A DNA stretch of 64,000 nt, from contig PDIP01000001.1 in NCBI GenBank assembly GCA_002811645.1, forward strand, positions 201,083-265,082, read 5' to 3'. Within the stretch, counting starts at the first letter, position 1, and the number at the start of each line of letters is the position of its first letter. The DNA is from Corallochytrium limacisporum. Lineage: Eukaryota > Opisthokonta. The notes beneath the pieces are model-generated. The model searched no databases. It was not told where the DNA came from and saw only the letters and a list, made by a program, of their open reading frames with translations. Below, piece by piece: positions 42,437 to 51,765 of this stretch. A program made the translations under genes and the position numbers.

Positions 42437-42700
42437 TTAAAGTGCTTCGTACCCGGGGGGGGGGCCTGGTGGGCACGATCTGCGTGCGCCGTTGGGATAT
42501 AAATCCCCTCGGGCGAAAATGGACTCCTGATTGATCAAATACTTGCAAAACGCCAGCCAGTCCAACGGGCGTTGACCCGCCATGATGATGAGTAGAACGG
42601 TTTGCTCCTGGCCGTGCACGGCCATCCCAAGCGGTTGAATGACAAACGGTGTAGGCTCACTCCGAAGGAATCGATGAAGATGACAGGACTCGGACGACAC
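42437..42700 (-). other. Coding-like segment with a possible frame break
   Basis: A frame with balanced codon use (VLLIIMAGQRPLDWLAFCKY in the middle) lacks an ATG at its 5' end. In another frame, an overlapping ATG nearby gives a 22-residue start MLVEATLDCVVRVL before a stop, so the two could be one gene split by a frameshift or a small intron. I do not recognise the product. It may be a decayed small gene. Confidence 0.2.
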
Positions 42701-43686
42701 AATCCAGTGTGGCCTCCACGAGCATCAAATCCCCTCGTGATCAGGCCGGGCTTAACCCTACTCTAGTGGATGGCCAAGCCATGGCTTCCCAAAGTAACTA
42801 CAGAACGGCGGATTGGGAAAAGTGGAGTATGCGACTCGGAGAGCGCACGCGAGTGATGGCTTGTCGTCCATCCCATATTCGATGTAGAGTTCTTCGCCAA
42901 GGAACCGAGAACCATTCTGCCCAAAATCCCCACCGAGATAGGAGAAAATAAGGTACAATCCGCAACGAGCAAAGGCGGGACGCATTGTGCCGATGGGGAT
43001 ATTACACACATTTCGGCGGACGCGAAAGTCCGCAAAGGTCGCTATCAGTGATCCATCGTGTTCACCCATCCCTTTACTTCGTTTTGGTGCTTTCTTACCT
43101 GCTTCTTGTCCATCGGACCATTGGGGCGTTGCGCTTCCCAAGCTCCGACGAAGCTCGATCGCGGCATCCGAGTATGGGCCAGGCTCTGACGAAACTTTGA
43201 TGAAGAATTCGTACTTCAGAGTAAGAAGTCTCGGGCGAGTTCGTGCTTCAGACTTGCCTGCTAGGTCCCCAATCCAGGGGTCACAAGTGCCCAAGGCACT
43301 CTTGTGCGCGTGACTCGAGATTTGCTTTGAACCGCAGGGACAGGATGCGCTCACTGGGACCAAATTGTGAGGTCTAAGCGAGTGGAGCATGTCAGTAGTA
43401 CATGCCGAGAATGGACTGGACCACGGCTCCCAACGGGGATCCCAATGACGCTGGCTGAGATAAATAGGCCCCCGGAAATCATGTTGATCATTCCAGATAT
43501 CTCCACTTCCGCGGCCAGGCCTGCAAAAGGTTTGGGGAGACGCTGTCGGATATTAACGGGAGTCAAGCCAAAGGCAGCTTCGGTCCGGACAGGGCCCATA
43601 CTGGCTGTTGATTTATTGTGTTTACTGAGTGTTACAGGATGGATGCCACGCGGACAAGGGCAACGAACAAATGGATTGCAACCCCC

Positions 43687-44244
43687 TCACGATGATGCCG
43701 ATGACGTGTCAGCCTTTGCCTCCTGTCCAAGAGCATGGCGACGGTGTCTTTCAATCTCTGCTGCAGCTTGGTCGAGCTCTCGGATGGCTTGCTTCTCCTC
43801 CTCGACGGTTGGCTTTGGATCGAGCCCGAAGAGCCGTTGGAATCCGTGCACCTTTGCCTCGATCCCTCCTTTCACTGCAGAGGCTGTTTCGTCCATGTTA
43901 TCTCCACCATACGTGCGGTAAACAATGTAAGCCAGTGGTCCCGTGACCGCGAGACAAAGGACGGTTCCATACCCAAGCGCCCGCATCGCCAAGATGTTTA
44001 GATTCTCTTCTTTTTTGAAGGATCGGGGACCCTTCACTGGCTGTGATTCCTGCCGATGCTGCTGTCGTGACACGACTTGTGCGGCATGGCGCACGACTGT
44101 GGGAGCTTTCCTCTGTTGGCGCCGTACCTCGAAGAACAGTCCGCCTGCGAAGAGTGCGCCCGCGCACAGCAGGAAGAGCGGCTTGCTTACAAACACTTTC
44201 TCATCTGTAGAAGAGACTTGTGTGTTCCCGGAGTCAGTCGACAT
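43687..44244 (-). CDS. TMEM242-like mitochondrial membrane protein
   Basis: A 185-residue protein with two hydrophobic segments (about residues 22-40 and 90-109). The segment AMRALGYGTVLCLAVTGPLA followed by a Y-x-x-YG-x-D-x-MD pattern aligns with animal TMEM242 (ALRALGWGS and HSMNDF at equal spacing), and the first segment (FLLCAGALFAGGLF) corresponds as well. Animal TMEM242 is a mitochondrial inner-membrane factor involved in assembly of complex I and the ATP synthase c-ring; that role here is inferred by homology. The C-terminal 55 residues are a charged coiled-coil-like tail longer than in animals. Single exon. The next gene upstream on the same strand encodes a complex I subunit. Confidence 0.7.
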   Translation of the reverse strand: MSTDSGNTQVSSTDEKVFVSKPLFLLCAGALFAGGLFFEVRRQQRKAPTVVRHAAQVVSRQQHRQESQPVKGPRSFKKEENLNILAMRALGYGTVLCLAVTGPLAYIVYRTYGGDNMDETASAVKGGIEAKVHGFQRLFGLDPKPTVEEEKQAIRELDQAAAEIERHRRHALGQEAKADTSSASS

Positions 44245-44784
44245 TTAGGGATTTCTTTAGATTTTCAAAGACGTACCGTTTCGTTTCCACTACATTGTTT
44301 GCTCAATTGCCATGGTGTAGTGTCCTTCAAATGGATTCAGAAATATGCATGAAACTTCACAATGTACTGTAACGTTGTAGGTCGAGCAGTTTTAAAGTAC
44401 TCATGACACGGGGTGACACTCAAAGTAACCGACATTTGGAGCATCCAGAAGTGGATCCTCGAGGTCAAATACCAATTCCAAACAAGACCACCCTCCACAT
44501 GGTTCCTTGGCTGTTGCGGCTCGGAGGAGGGCCTTCCCATCCCACCAGAGGGGGTCCCTAAGGTCCCGTCTTGTGTGGGGCTGCGAAATGGGAGAAGCAG
44601 GCGCAGAGTGGGCATCAAAACATCTTCTAAACGAAGAAAAACATATAATCAGACACTAATGATGACCGTATCCACTGCTTTCCGAACAAGATTTGGATTT
44701 TACATATATAATTCTTATATTGATGTTGTATACTAATCCGAGTCGTTATATGTTTTGACATTAAATGACCAGCAACGGCCTTCT
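44245..44784. other. Spacer between TMEM242-like and NDUFB2-like genes
   Basis: A 540 bp spacer between two minus-strand genes. No gene or notable repeat is seen. Confidence 0.5.
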
Positions 44785-44976
44785 TCAGTGTCCCTTCTTG
44801 TCATCCAGAGCACCATCCCAAGGGTGTCGGATACCTAGCACCTCAGCTCCATCCTTTTTTGCGCGCCAGAAGAGCCAAAACCACATACTTGCTCCAATCG
44901 CGACACCCAGAGTTTTGTGGAAGTTGCTTGCCTGGGGCAGGGGTGTCCTGCGGGTGTACGGTCCTCCGCCGGCCAT
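44785..44976 (-). CDS. Complex I accessory subunit NDUFB2-like (AGGG)
   Basis: A 63-residue protein with one membrane helix. It starts MAGGGPYTRR, reminiscent of the mature AGGG N-terminus that names the mammalian subunit, and its core GASMWFWLFWRAKKDGAEVL followed by G-x-x-HPWD matches NDUFB2 (MWFWILWR, then SEEVLGH). NDUFB2 sits in the distal membrane arm of respiratory complex I. Its presence implies the organism has a mitochondrial complex I. Being only 63 codons, it is easily missed by gene finders. The start ATG ends at 44976. Confidence 0.75.
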   Translation of the reverse strand: MAGGGPYTRRTPLPQASNFHKTLGVAIGASMWFWLFWRAKKDGAEVLGIRHPWDGALDDKKGH

Positions 44977-45704
44977 TGTTTACTTAAGTCTATGTGAACG
45001 ATGTAGATGCTAAAAGCCCGCCAAGTGCAGAATGTGGATAGCTCTCTAAATTACCCACACAACACTTCAAATCTGTGGAAACCCGTGACTAACAATACTA
45101 TTCAGGAAGGCGGTTGCCAATTTCAGCGACACTGCCCAAACAAAAATGGTTTGAATATCACAACAAGAAAAGTATTAAATACCACTCACAGGTGATTCAG
45201 GTTGCCAGTTGTATAACTCCATTTCTGTTATTCCAGATTCGTACGGACGTATAGAGTTCTACGCACCAAAGTCATCAGAGAAAGCGGTGGCCAGAATGTT
45301 ATGAGCGCACGAAAAGCCAGTCCAGCTTGGCTGGCACTGCGGCCACTGCGGCCACCGTTGCGCCGATTCCGGTCCCTCGGTTCTTAGAGTAGTAAGGGTG
45401 TTCGACCGTGTGTGTTTTGGCTCTGGCTGACTGGTCGGCACCCCCCGGGGCCCCCAGGGGAGGGGGGCCTTCACCTGAGCTGATCCAGTGTTTGTTTACG
45501 GGCCGGGCGGGCCGGTTCAGTACTGAATGTACCAGGAGGTGCTCTTCCTGGGTGTGATCAATACATGATCGACTGAAGTTTATTGATTTCTTGTGCAGTC
45601 CAGTCGGTCACAAGAATGCAATAATGGTTGCAATAGATAGATGTATATTTGAGGTTCTCTTGTCTGGTTGTTTGTGTTTTTCGCTATTAGTGTAACTCTA
45701 CGGT
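44977..45704. other. Spacer with one recurrent-motif copy
   Basis: About 730 bp. It contains GC-rich homopolymer junctions (45441-45470) and a copy of the recurrent motif in minus orientation (45518-45532), whose centre is the 12-bp palindrome TTCAGTACTGAA. No gene is seen. Confidence 0.5.
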
Positions 45705-47918
45705 TTACTCTTCCGTCTGTTCGAACTTGATGATGACGGCGTTCTGGTTGACAAGGTCGCCAGACTTGAAGTTGACTTTCTCGACCTTGCCACTGATGGG
45801 GGCGCGCAGAGTGTGCTCCATCTTCATGGCCTCAAGCAGAACCAGAGGCGTCTCCTTCTCCACAACAGCGCCCTCTTCGACGAGGATCTTCTCAATCTTA
45901 CCGGTCATAGGAGCCAGGATAGAGTCCATGTCCACTGCATGCGACAACAGACCAACATACTTGGGCTGCGGGACGTTGAACTTATGGGCAGAGTGCTTGT
46001 TGAATACGTAGATTGTGTCACCATCCATGACCACCTTGGCATCGGAGCCACGGTCTCCACACTGCAGGGACATGGCGCCAATTTCGTTGTCGCTGACGGA
46101 ACCAACGACGGGGAAATCGTGGGTCTGCTTGGTGACGGGGTCTACGTAGGCGATCTCGTAGTGGTCATAGTCGGAGCGAGTAATGTTCACATCCACATCG
46201 CCTGCGGGATGCTCGAGGCTAATGGTGTGCTTGAATGGACGGTTGGGACGGAAGCTGGAGCTCTTGTTCCAGGGGCTGGTAGCGTCGTGCTGGGCATAGG
46301 GGTAGTCCCAGTTGGTAGCCAAACGCTCGGCGTTCAAGAAGCCGACAACGGCCTGGGCCACGGAATCGGGATCGGGGAAAGGAGGCTGCTCAGGGAAGAG
46401 CTCCTTCTCGTAATTGGGAATGAAACCGGTCTCGACATCACCGCGAATGAAAGCGGGGTGCTTTGCAATAACCTTCAGGAATTCAATGTTTGTGGGCAGA
46501 CCGACGACGTGGTACTGGTCCAGGCAGTCGATCAGCTTCCGCAGCGCCTGCTGGCGGTCGATACCGTGGACGACAAGCTTTGCGATCATCGGATCGTAGT
46601 AGACGGTTACCTCATCACCCTGGCGTACGCCGGTCTCAACACGGACTTCCCTCACGGGCTCCGGGGTGGCCAGGTGCTTCAAGGGACCGGCAGCGGGCAG
46701 GAACTGGTTATCCGGGTCTTCAGCGTAGATGCGGGCCTCGAAGGAGTGACCGTTGATCTTAATGTCCTCCTGTTTGATCTCAAGGGGGAAACCGGAAGCG
46801 GCACGGACCTGCCACTCAACCAAATCAACACCGGTGATGTATTCCGTGACCGGGTGCTCAACCTGCAGACGAGTGTTCATTTCCATAAAGTAGAAATTCT
46901 CCTGGGCATCCATGATGAACTCGACGGTGCCGGCACCTACATAGTTGACCGCCTCAGCCGCGCGCACTGCGGCCATACCAATCTCCTGGCGGGTCTTCTC
47001 ACTCAGATGGGGTGCTGGGGCTTCCTCAATGATCTTCTGATGACGACGCTGCACGGAGCAGTCACGCTCAAACAGATGCACTGTGTTTCCGTGCTTGTCG
47101 GCAAACACCTGGACCTCAACGTGGCGGGGACGGCTCACGTACTTCTCGATCAGAACGACATCATCACTGAAAGACTTCATAGCCTCACGCTTGGCAGCCT
47201 CCAACATTTCTTGGAACTTGTCCGCGCTCTCCACAATCCGCATACCCTTACCACCGCCACCGAGGACGGCCTTGATCATGACCGGGTAACCGATACGCTC
47301 AGCTTCCTTCTGCAGGGTCTCGAGGTTCTGGTCCTCGCCGTGGTAACCCTCAATGATCGGCACATTGGCAGCACTCATGATCTTCTTACTTTCGCTCTTG
47401 GAACCCATGGAACGGATGGCACTGCTAGGGGGACCGATGAACTCAATGCCTTCCTTCTTCAGCAGATCCGCAAAATCAGCATTTTCGGACATGAAACCAT
47501 AGCCAGGGTGCACGGCCTGGGCACCGCTGCGATGGATTACTTCTACAATCTTTTCCCGGTTCAGATAAGATTCCGCAGAAGGCGCAGGTCCCACACAGTA
47601 AGCCTCGTCGGCCATCTTCACGTGCATACTGTGGCGGTCAGCCTCGGAGTAGATCGCGACAGTCTTGATACCAAACTTCTTGCAAGTGCGCATCACACGG
47701 CAGGCAATTTCACCACGGTTGGCGATGAGAATTTTGTCGAAAAGCTTGGCCTCACCAACTTCTTCCCGAGCTGCCTGGGCAGAGTAGAATCGGCTCTGAC
47801 GCAGTCCACTGCTCTGCGCCAGGCTCCAGGCCAGAGGGATACCGACCCTGCCCTGCGTAAAGGCAGTGTTGGTCAGCATCCGTCGGCCAGCGACGCCTAG
47901 GAGCATCGCTGTTGCCAT
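45705..47918 (-). CDS. MCCA: 3-Methylcrotonyl-CoA carboxylase alpha (biotin) subunit, mitochondrial
   Basis: A 737-residue biotin-dependent carboxylase subunit for leucine degradation. A mitochondrial presequence (about residues 1-50, with RFYSAQAAREE) is followed by biotin carboxylase (about 57-505): KILIANRGEIACRVMRT, the ATP-grasp glycine loop VLGGGGKGMRIV, and EMNTRLQVEHPVTE with the catalytic Arg/Glu. The segment HGEDQNLETL and the PSAIRSMGSKSESKKIM stretch match MCC rather than propionyl- or acetyl-CoA carboxylases. The C-terminal biotinyl domain carries EAMKMEHTL with the biotinylated Lys699. The partner beta subunit gene is not in the window. Single exon. The opposite strand shows a 695-codon open frame, which is a compositional shadow. 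Confidence 0.95.
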   Translation of the reverse strand: MATAMLLGVAGRRMLTNTAFTQGRVGIPLAWSLAQSSGLRQSRFYSAQAAREEVGEAKLFDKILIANRGEIACRVMRTCKKFGIKTVAIYSEADRHSMHVKMADEAYCVGPAPSAESYLNREKIVEVIHRSGAQAVHPGYGFMSENADFADLLKKEGIEFIGPPSSAIRSMGSKSESKKIMSAANVPIIEGYHGEDQNLETLQKEAERIGYPVMIKAVLGGGGKGMRIVESADKFQEMLEAAKREAMKSFSDDVVLIEKYVSRPRHVEVQVFADKHGNTVHLFERDCSVQRRHQKIIEEAPAPHLSEKTRQEIGMAAVRAAEAVNYVGAGTVEFIMDAQENFYFMEMNTRLQVEHPVTEYITGVDLVEWQVRAASGFPLEIKQEDIKINGHSFEARIYAEDPDNQFLPAAGPLKHLATPEPVREVRVETGVRQGDEVTVYYDPMIAKLVVHGIDRQQALRKLIDCLDQYHVVGLPTNIEFLKVIAKHPAFIRGDVETGFIPNYEKELFPEQPPFPDPDSVAQAVVGFLNAERLATNWDYPYAQHDATSPWNKSSSFRPNRPFKHTISLEHPAGDVDVNITRSDYDHYEIAYVDPVTKQTHDFPVVGSVSDNEIGAMSLQCGDRGSDAKVVMDGDTIYVFNKHSAHKFNVPQPKYVGLLSHAVDMDSILAPMTGKIEKILVEEGAVVEKETPLVLLEAMKMEHTLRAPISGKVEKVNFKSGDLVNQNAVIIKFEQTEE

Positions 47919-49553
47919 GGCTAATATGATCTAAAGTACAATTGACCCGTTTCTTCCTCTTACTCAACAAGAAATTCTTCAGATTGTACAGAGCTAACCT
48001 CTCTAAGAACGGCAAGCCCTGGTACGTATTTCTACCTTCCTTTCGAAGTATCGTACGCAGATATTGACCCTGATACAGAGCTCGATCTACATTTAGTCAT
48101 GTAGAAATATGCAAATCTGTTTATCGCAATCATGTAGCTGTCGTGCGCGCACTCTTCCGTAGTGGAAACATGCCCACGCTCGCACAGCCTTCCCAAGCGC
48201 AGTCCGTGAGACTTCCAAACGGTCACTCCTGCTCCCGGGGACTCTGTGTGATTCCGTTCTGCGAGAAAATTGGACCCAGACAGACCGTGGGGGCAGGGAG
48301 GGGGGCACCCTCCATTCGGTCACCACCGCACGGAAGGGCAGTGAGACCTTCCGTACATTCACTACCATACGCACACCTCCAGCCGCACACGACGGGGCAG
48401 GTCGTGAGAAAAACGACGTGCGAGAGGTCTGGAGCACAGGAGGGGGGGGGGGGGGGAGTGTTCAGCAGGCCCCAGGCGCAGCAAGCCCCGGGGTCGTAGT
48501 TGTGTACGCAAAGAAAACAACAAGGAAAAATCAAACGAAATGGGGAAACACAGGGGCTACTGAGTAGGGACCGCAGTGCGCAATCGAGAAAGCACAGTAC
48601 ATTCACTACTGCAGGTCGGCGCTCTCTCTCTTTGTTTGCCAGTGGAGAGAGAGAGCTATTGCAGACGAAAGGGAAAAAAAAGAAAACGGGGAGAGAACAC
48701 GAGAAAGCATCTCGCTGCCCCGTGCGTATGTGTACCTACTACGTCCCCTACTTTATGTATGCAAAGGGAAAGCAAAGCGGAAGAGAGCGCGATGGAGATG
48801 TTGTGTGTACCTATCTGTATGTGTTTGTGCATATAGATGATGACACCGTCGTGGATCATCACCATCGGTCTTGGAGTCGGTCTGGTTCGGTGTCTTTCCC
48901 GCGTAGGGTTGTTGGCCAGCTGATGAGAGCATGTTCGGTTGCGTGTCCTGGACAAGTCTTCGTTTAAGCACCGAGAGAAAAAACATGGGAGAACGAGGGG
49001 CCCAGGGGGAGAAGAAACGACGACACAGCCGCGCAAACTGCGAAGAAGAGGACACCAAGCGTGATGCACGGAACTGAGTAATGATGCCCCTGATGGAATG
49101 CGAACGGGCAACGGTGTGCTCGCTCACCGCCGCTAGCGGGCTGTTGCGCAGAACTGGAATTAAACTTTGTTTCTTTGCCCTGGGGAGCGACTGGCCCCTG
49201 GTCTTCCTGCGCTGCGCCTAGCGGGGCGTATTACCGAGCTGCCCAGGCTGAGCACTCGGAGGGACCCCTCCCCTCCCTTACTCCTTCTTTCGCTCTGGCC
49301 TTGGGGTCAAATTTCTCCCTTTTTCCTTATTTTCCCAAGCCTAATTCTGCACAGGGACCGAAATACGAAAGTGAATCAAAAGTGGCGAATCTTATGGTAA
49401 TGAGATATTCATGTAGGTAATTAAAAAAATCAACAAAGGTCGCTGAGGAGGGGTCAAGTCGGTATGTTATATATGGATATCGTCCTCCCGTCCCGACCCC
49501 CCTTCCCACACATTGATTTCTGGATTCTTGCGCAATTGCGGACCGCTAGTCCT
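47919..49553. other. Spacer upstream of MCC alpha, with two recurrent-motif copies
   Basis: About 1.6 kb between two minus-strand genes. Two copies of the recurrent motif in plus orientation lie at 48353-48367 and 48597-48611. A G12-14 tract is near 48443-48456. No gene is recognised. Confidence 0.5.
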
Positions 49554-50522
49554 CTACTTTGGGTCCTCCGCCTCGTAGGATGGCGGTGACCACGGCGGTG
49601 GAGCCTCCTCTACATTCTGCAGACCACCAGACGACGATGGTCCTCCAGCACTGCTAGACCCTGCAGTAGACCGCTGAGCTGGTGGCGGGTAGCTGTTGTA
49701 CGAGGTCGACGACCCGACAGCTGGGGTGGATGGTTGGCTCGTTGAGCTCGATGGGTATGGTAGAGGATGTGCACTGGTAGGCTGACTGGCCACCGGGGCA
49801 CTGTTGTGCTCAATAGCAGATGCACTGGGCGTATTAGAGTAGCTCGCACCCCGCGGATTGACCGTCGCGCTGGGGTGATTGATGAAGGAGAAAGTAATGG
49901 TCAGACGAGTCTTCAACGCCTTGGAAGACTTTTTCCACCGTTCCAGTTCGAACTCATCGTGAGACTCAATCTTAGCTTCCTCTGCAGGATTGAACTTGCT
50001 CTTCGCCATGGTCACGGTCACTCCGCACTGGGATTTCCAGCGCTTGTCTGTTTCCTCGACGTAGACTTCGATCCTGCGCATTAGCTTCTCCGACTTGGCC
50101 TTGTACCGGCCGTCGCAAGTCACAGACCAGCAGCATGCAAAGGGGCACCACAGGCAGCACGTGAACATTGCTGTAGTCCAGCAGCAGTTCATCTGCTTCT
50201 GGACGCCGAACATGTGCTTGTTCCACTTGGTCAATCTCTTGTTCAGGTCGTTAATGAAGAGTGCATACTCTTGGGGGCTGATAATGCCCTGAAGCATAGT
50301 TGTGGGATAGGTTGCGTCATAGAGACCATCTGTTCCGTAGATTGGGCTCAAGGACATAGTGCAGGGCCGGTCAGACAGGGGATGTGTTTGCAGCGGACTC
50401 ATCTGTGCTCCGGTACCACGCATGGCCGCTTGGCTGGCGTGATCCGACGGGAGAACAGGAGGCATTGCCGTCATCCTATAACTTTCCTGCTGAGCAGGTT
50501 GTGACTTTTTCTTAAAGGCCAT
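49554..50522 (-). CDS. Erf4/CHIC/GOLGA7-domain palmitoylation-related protein
   Basis: A 322-residue protein with the Erf4/GOLGA7/CHIC domain (about residues 68-175). The segment YPTTMLQGIISPQEYALFI is the family opening, and a cysteine cluster follows (eight Cys between residues 113 and 136, among Trp and Phe), as in CHIC proteins that associate with membranes by palmitoylation. Erf4 and GOLGA7 are accessory subunits of DHHC palmitoyltransferases acting on Ras; CHIC proteins are vesicle-associated. The Cys-rich form points to CHIC more than Erf4. After the domain comes a Ser/Pro-rich low-complexity tail that ends with PPSYEAEDPK, a PPxY motif able to bind WW domains such as those of Rsp5/Nedd4 ligases. 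Single exon. Confidence 0.78.
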   Translation of the reverse strand: MAFKKKSQPAQQESYRMTAMPPVLPSDHASQAAMRGTGAQMSPLQTHPLSDRPCTMSLSPIYGTDGLYDATYPTTMLQGIISPQEYALFINDLNKRLTKWNKHMFGVQKQMNCCWTTAMFTCCLWCPFACCWSVTCDGRYKAKSEKLMRRIEVYVEETDKRWKSQCGVTVTMAKSKFNPAEEAKIESHDEFELERWKKSSKALKTRLTITFSFINHPSATVNPRGASYSNTPSASAIEHNSAPVASQPTSAHPLPYPSSSTSQPSTPAVGSSTSYNSYPPPAQRSTAGSSSAGGPSSSGGLQNVEEAPPPWSPPSYEAEDPK

Positions 50523-51535
50523 ATCGAAAAATTAGCCTCTTCCTTATATCATTGAACTGGCCCTGTTTCTGACTCGGCGAGATGCAAGCCTAGGGCGTGA
50601 CGATACTGTGACATCCTGACATGACAGGGTGATCAAGGACCTGGGCCGCCATAAATACCCAACCACGCGTTGAGCGGTCCACGATACTAATGGGGTCCAA
50701 TGTGTGGTCCAAGCTTATCTTTCGTAGACGCAAGTCATTCCTTTTGATACACCCATCTTGACAGCCAACCCCGATGTGGCCGGTGTAATATCCTCACCAT
50801 CAGAAATCAGAAGCGAGTGCAAATTGGCAACGACCCACCCCTCCCCTCCTCCTCTGGCAAAAGCCGGTCGACCGAAAACTCGTCCGCCGGGTGGCTCAAG
50901 TCCGTGTGCGGTAATAATGTACAGACCGCTGGATATCTGGTCGTCGCATCGGCACCATAGGCCTACCATGCACTGCACTTTCTGTAATCTGTTTGCTCCC
51001 ATGGCTCGTCCAACCCGGTTGCCGGTGAATGCCAACCGCAATGGCAGACAAATCAAACTCCCCCTTCGGATAAAAATAAACCCGCACCACGGCCTAGTGG
51101 CTTTGCCCAGCATGCACTCTTCTGTTTCTATACTTCCAGTACCAGAATTTCACCAGCCACTGCACCACTGGGACCCAAAGTCGAGACATCATTGATTCCC
51201 AAATTCTTGCCCCGCGGCAAAGAAGTCTCGTGATTGCCTCCAGTCCCGTTTTGCCCCCGACCCTTCTGCCGTTCTAACTTTCTGTGCACCATTCATTCAG
51301 TATAGAAAGGCCCTTTGCCATCCCAGGAGAGACTCTCCAGTTTTTCGTTCAGACTCTGGCTGCCCACAAAAAGTTGCAATGGCGGGTAGAGCCGAGGGGC
51401 AGAGGGAGGGGAAGAGACCGCACTTTGGAAAAAAAACCACACACAATAACTAACGCATTAGCAGGCCTCTGGCCTGCCTTTGGGAATTCTCTCGTGGTAC
51501 GTGTTGTAAACGTAAAATAAAAAAAAAAGGTGGTT

Positions 51536-51765
51536 NNNNNNNNNNNNNNNNNNNNNNNNNNNNNNNNNNNNNNNNNNNNNNNNNNNNNNNNNNNNNNNNN
51601 NNNNNNNNNNNNNNNNNNNNNNNNNNNNNNNNNNNNNNNNNNNNNNNNNNNNNNNNNNNNNNNNNNNNNNNNNNNNNNNNNNNNNNNNNNNNNNNNNNNN
51701 NNNNNNNNNNNNNNNNNNNNNNNNNNNNNNNNNNNNNNNNNNNNNNNNNNNNNNNNNNNNNNNNN
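51536..51765. other. Assembly gap (230 N)
   Basis: A run of N flanked by an A9 tract on the left and a G8 tract on the right; homopolymers probably caused the break. Confidence 0.98.

Larger units (their letters stand above)
34681..43686. other. 9 kb gene desert with low-complexity sequence
   Basis: No recognised protein gene in 9 kb. The content is pyrimidine-rich tracts (35340-35460, 36060-36125), CA and GT/CT microsatellites (36424-36443, 36876-36915), A-rich stretches (41690-41895), C-run/G-run junctions (36367-36381, 42452-42464), and an N gap. Some segments keep short coding-like frames (40356-40511 plus; 42437-42700 minus), and a nested hairpin lies at 39506-39573. One recurrent-motif copy lies at 38595-38609. 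It may be decayed or centromere-like sequence; this is inference. Confidence 0.55.

Noticed and set aside
43351-43599. An 82-codon minus-strand frame with a hydrophobic centre
   Set aside because: No recognised family, and the frame shows no clear coding signal; possibly chance in the flank of the TMEM242-like gene.
45813-47900. A 695-codon open frame antisense to MCC alpha
   Set aside because: It lies exactly opposite a well-conserved gene, has no recognisable domain, and arises from biased third-codon use that avoids stop triplets in that register. A compositional shadow.
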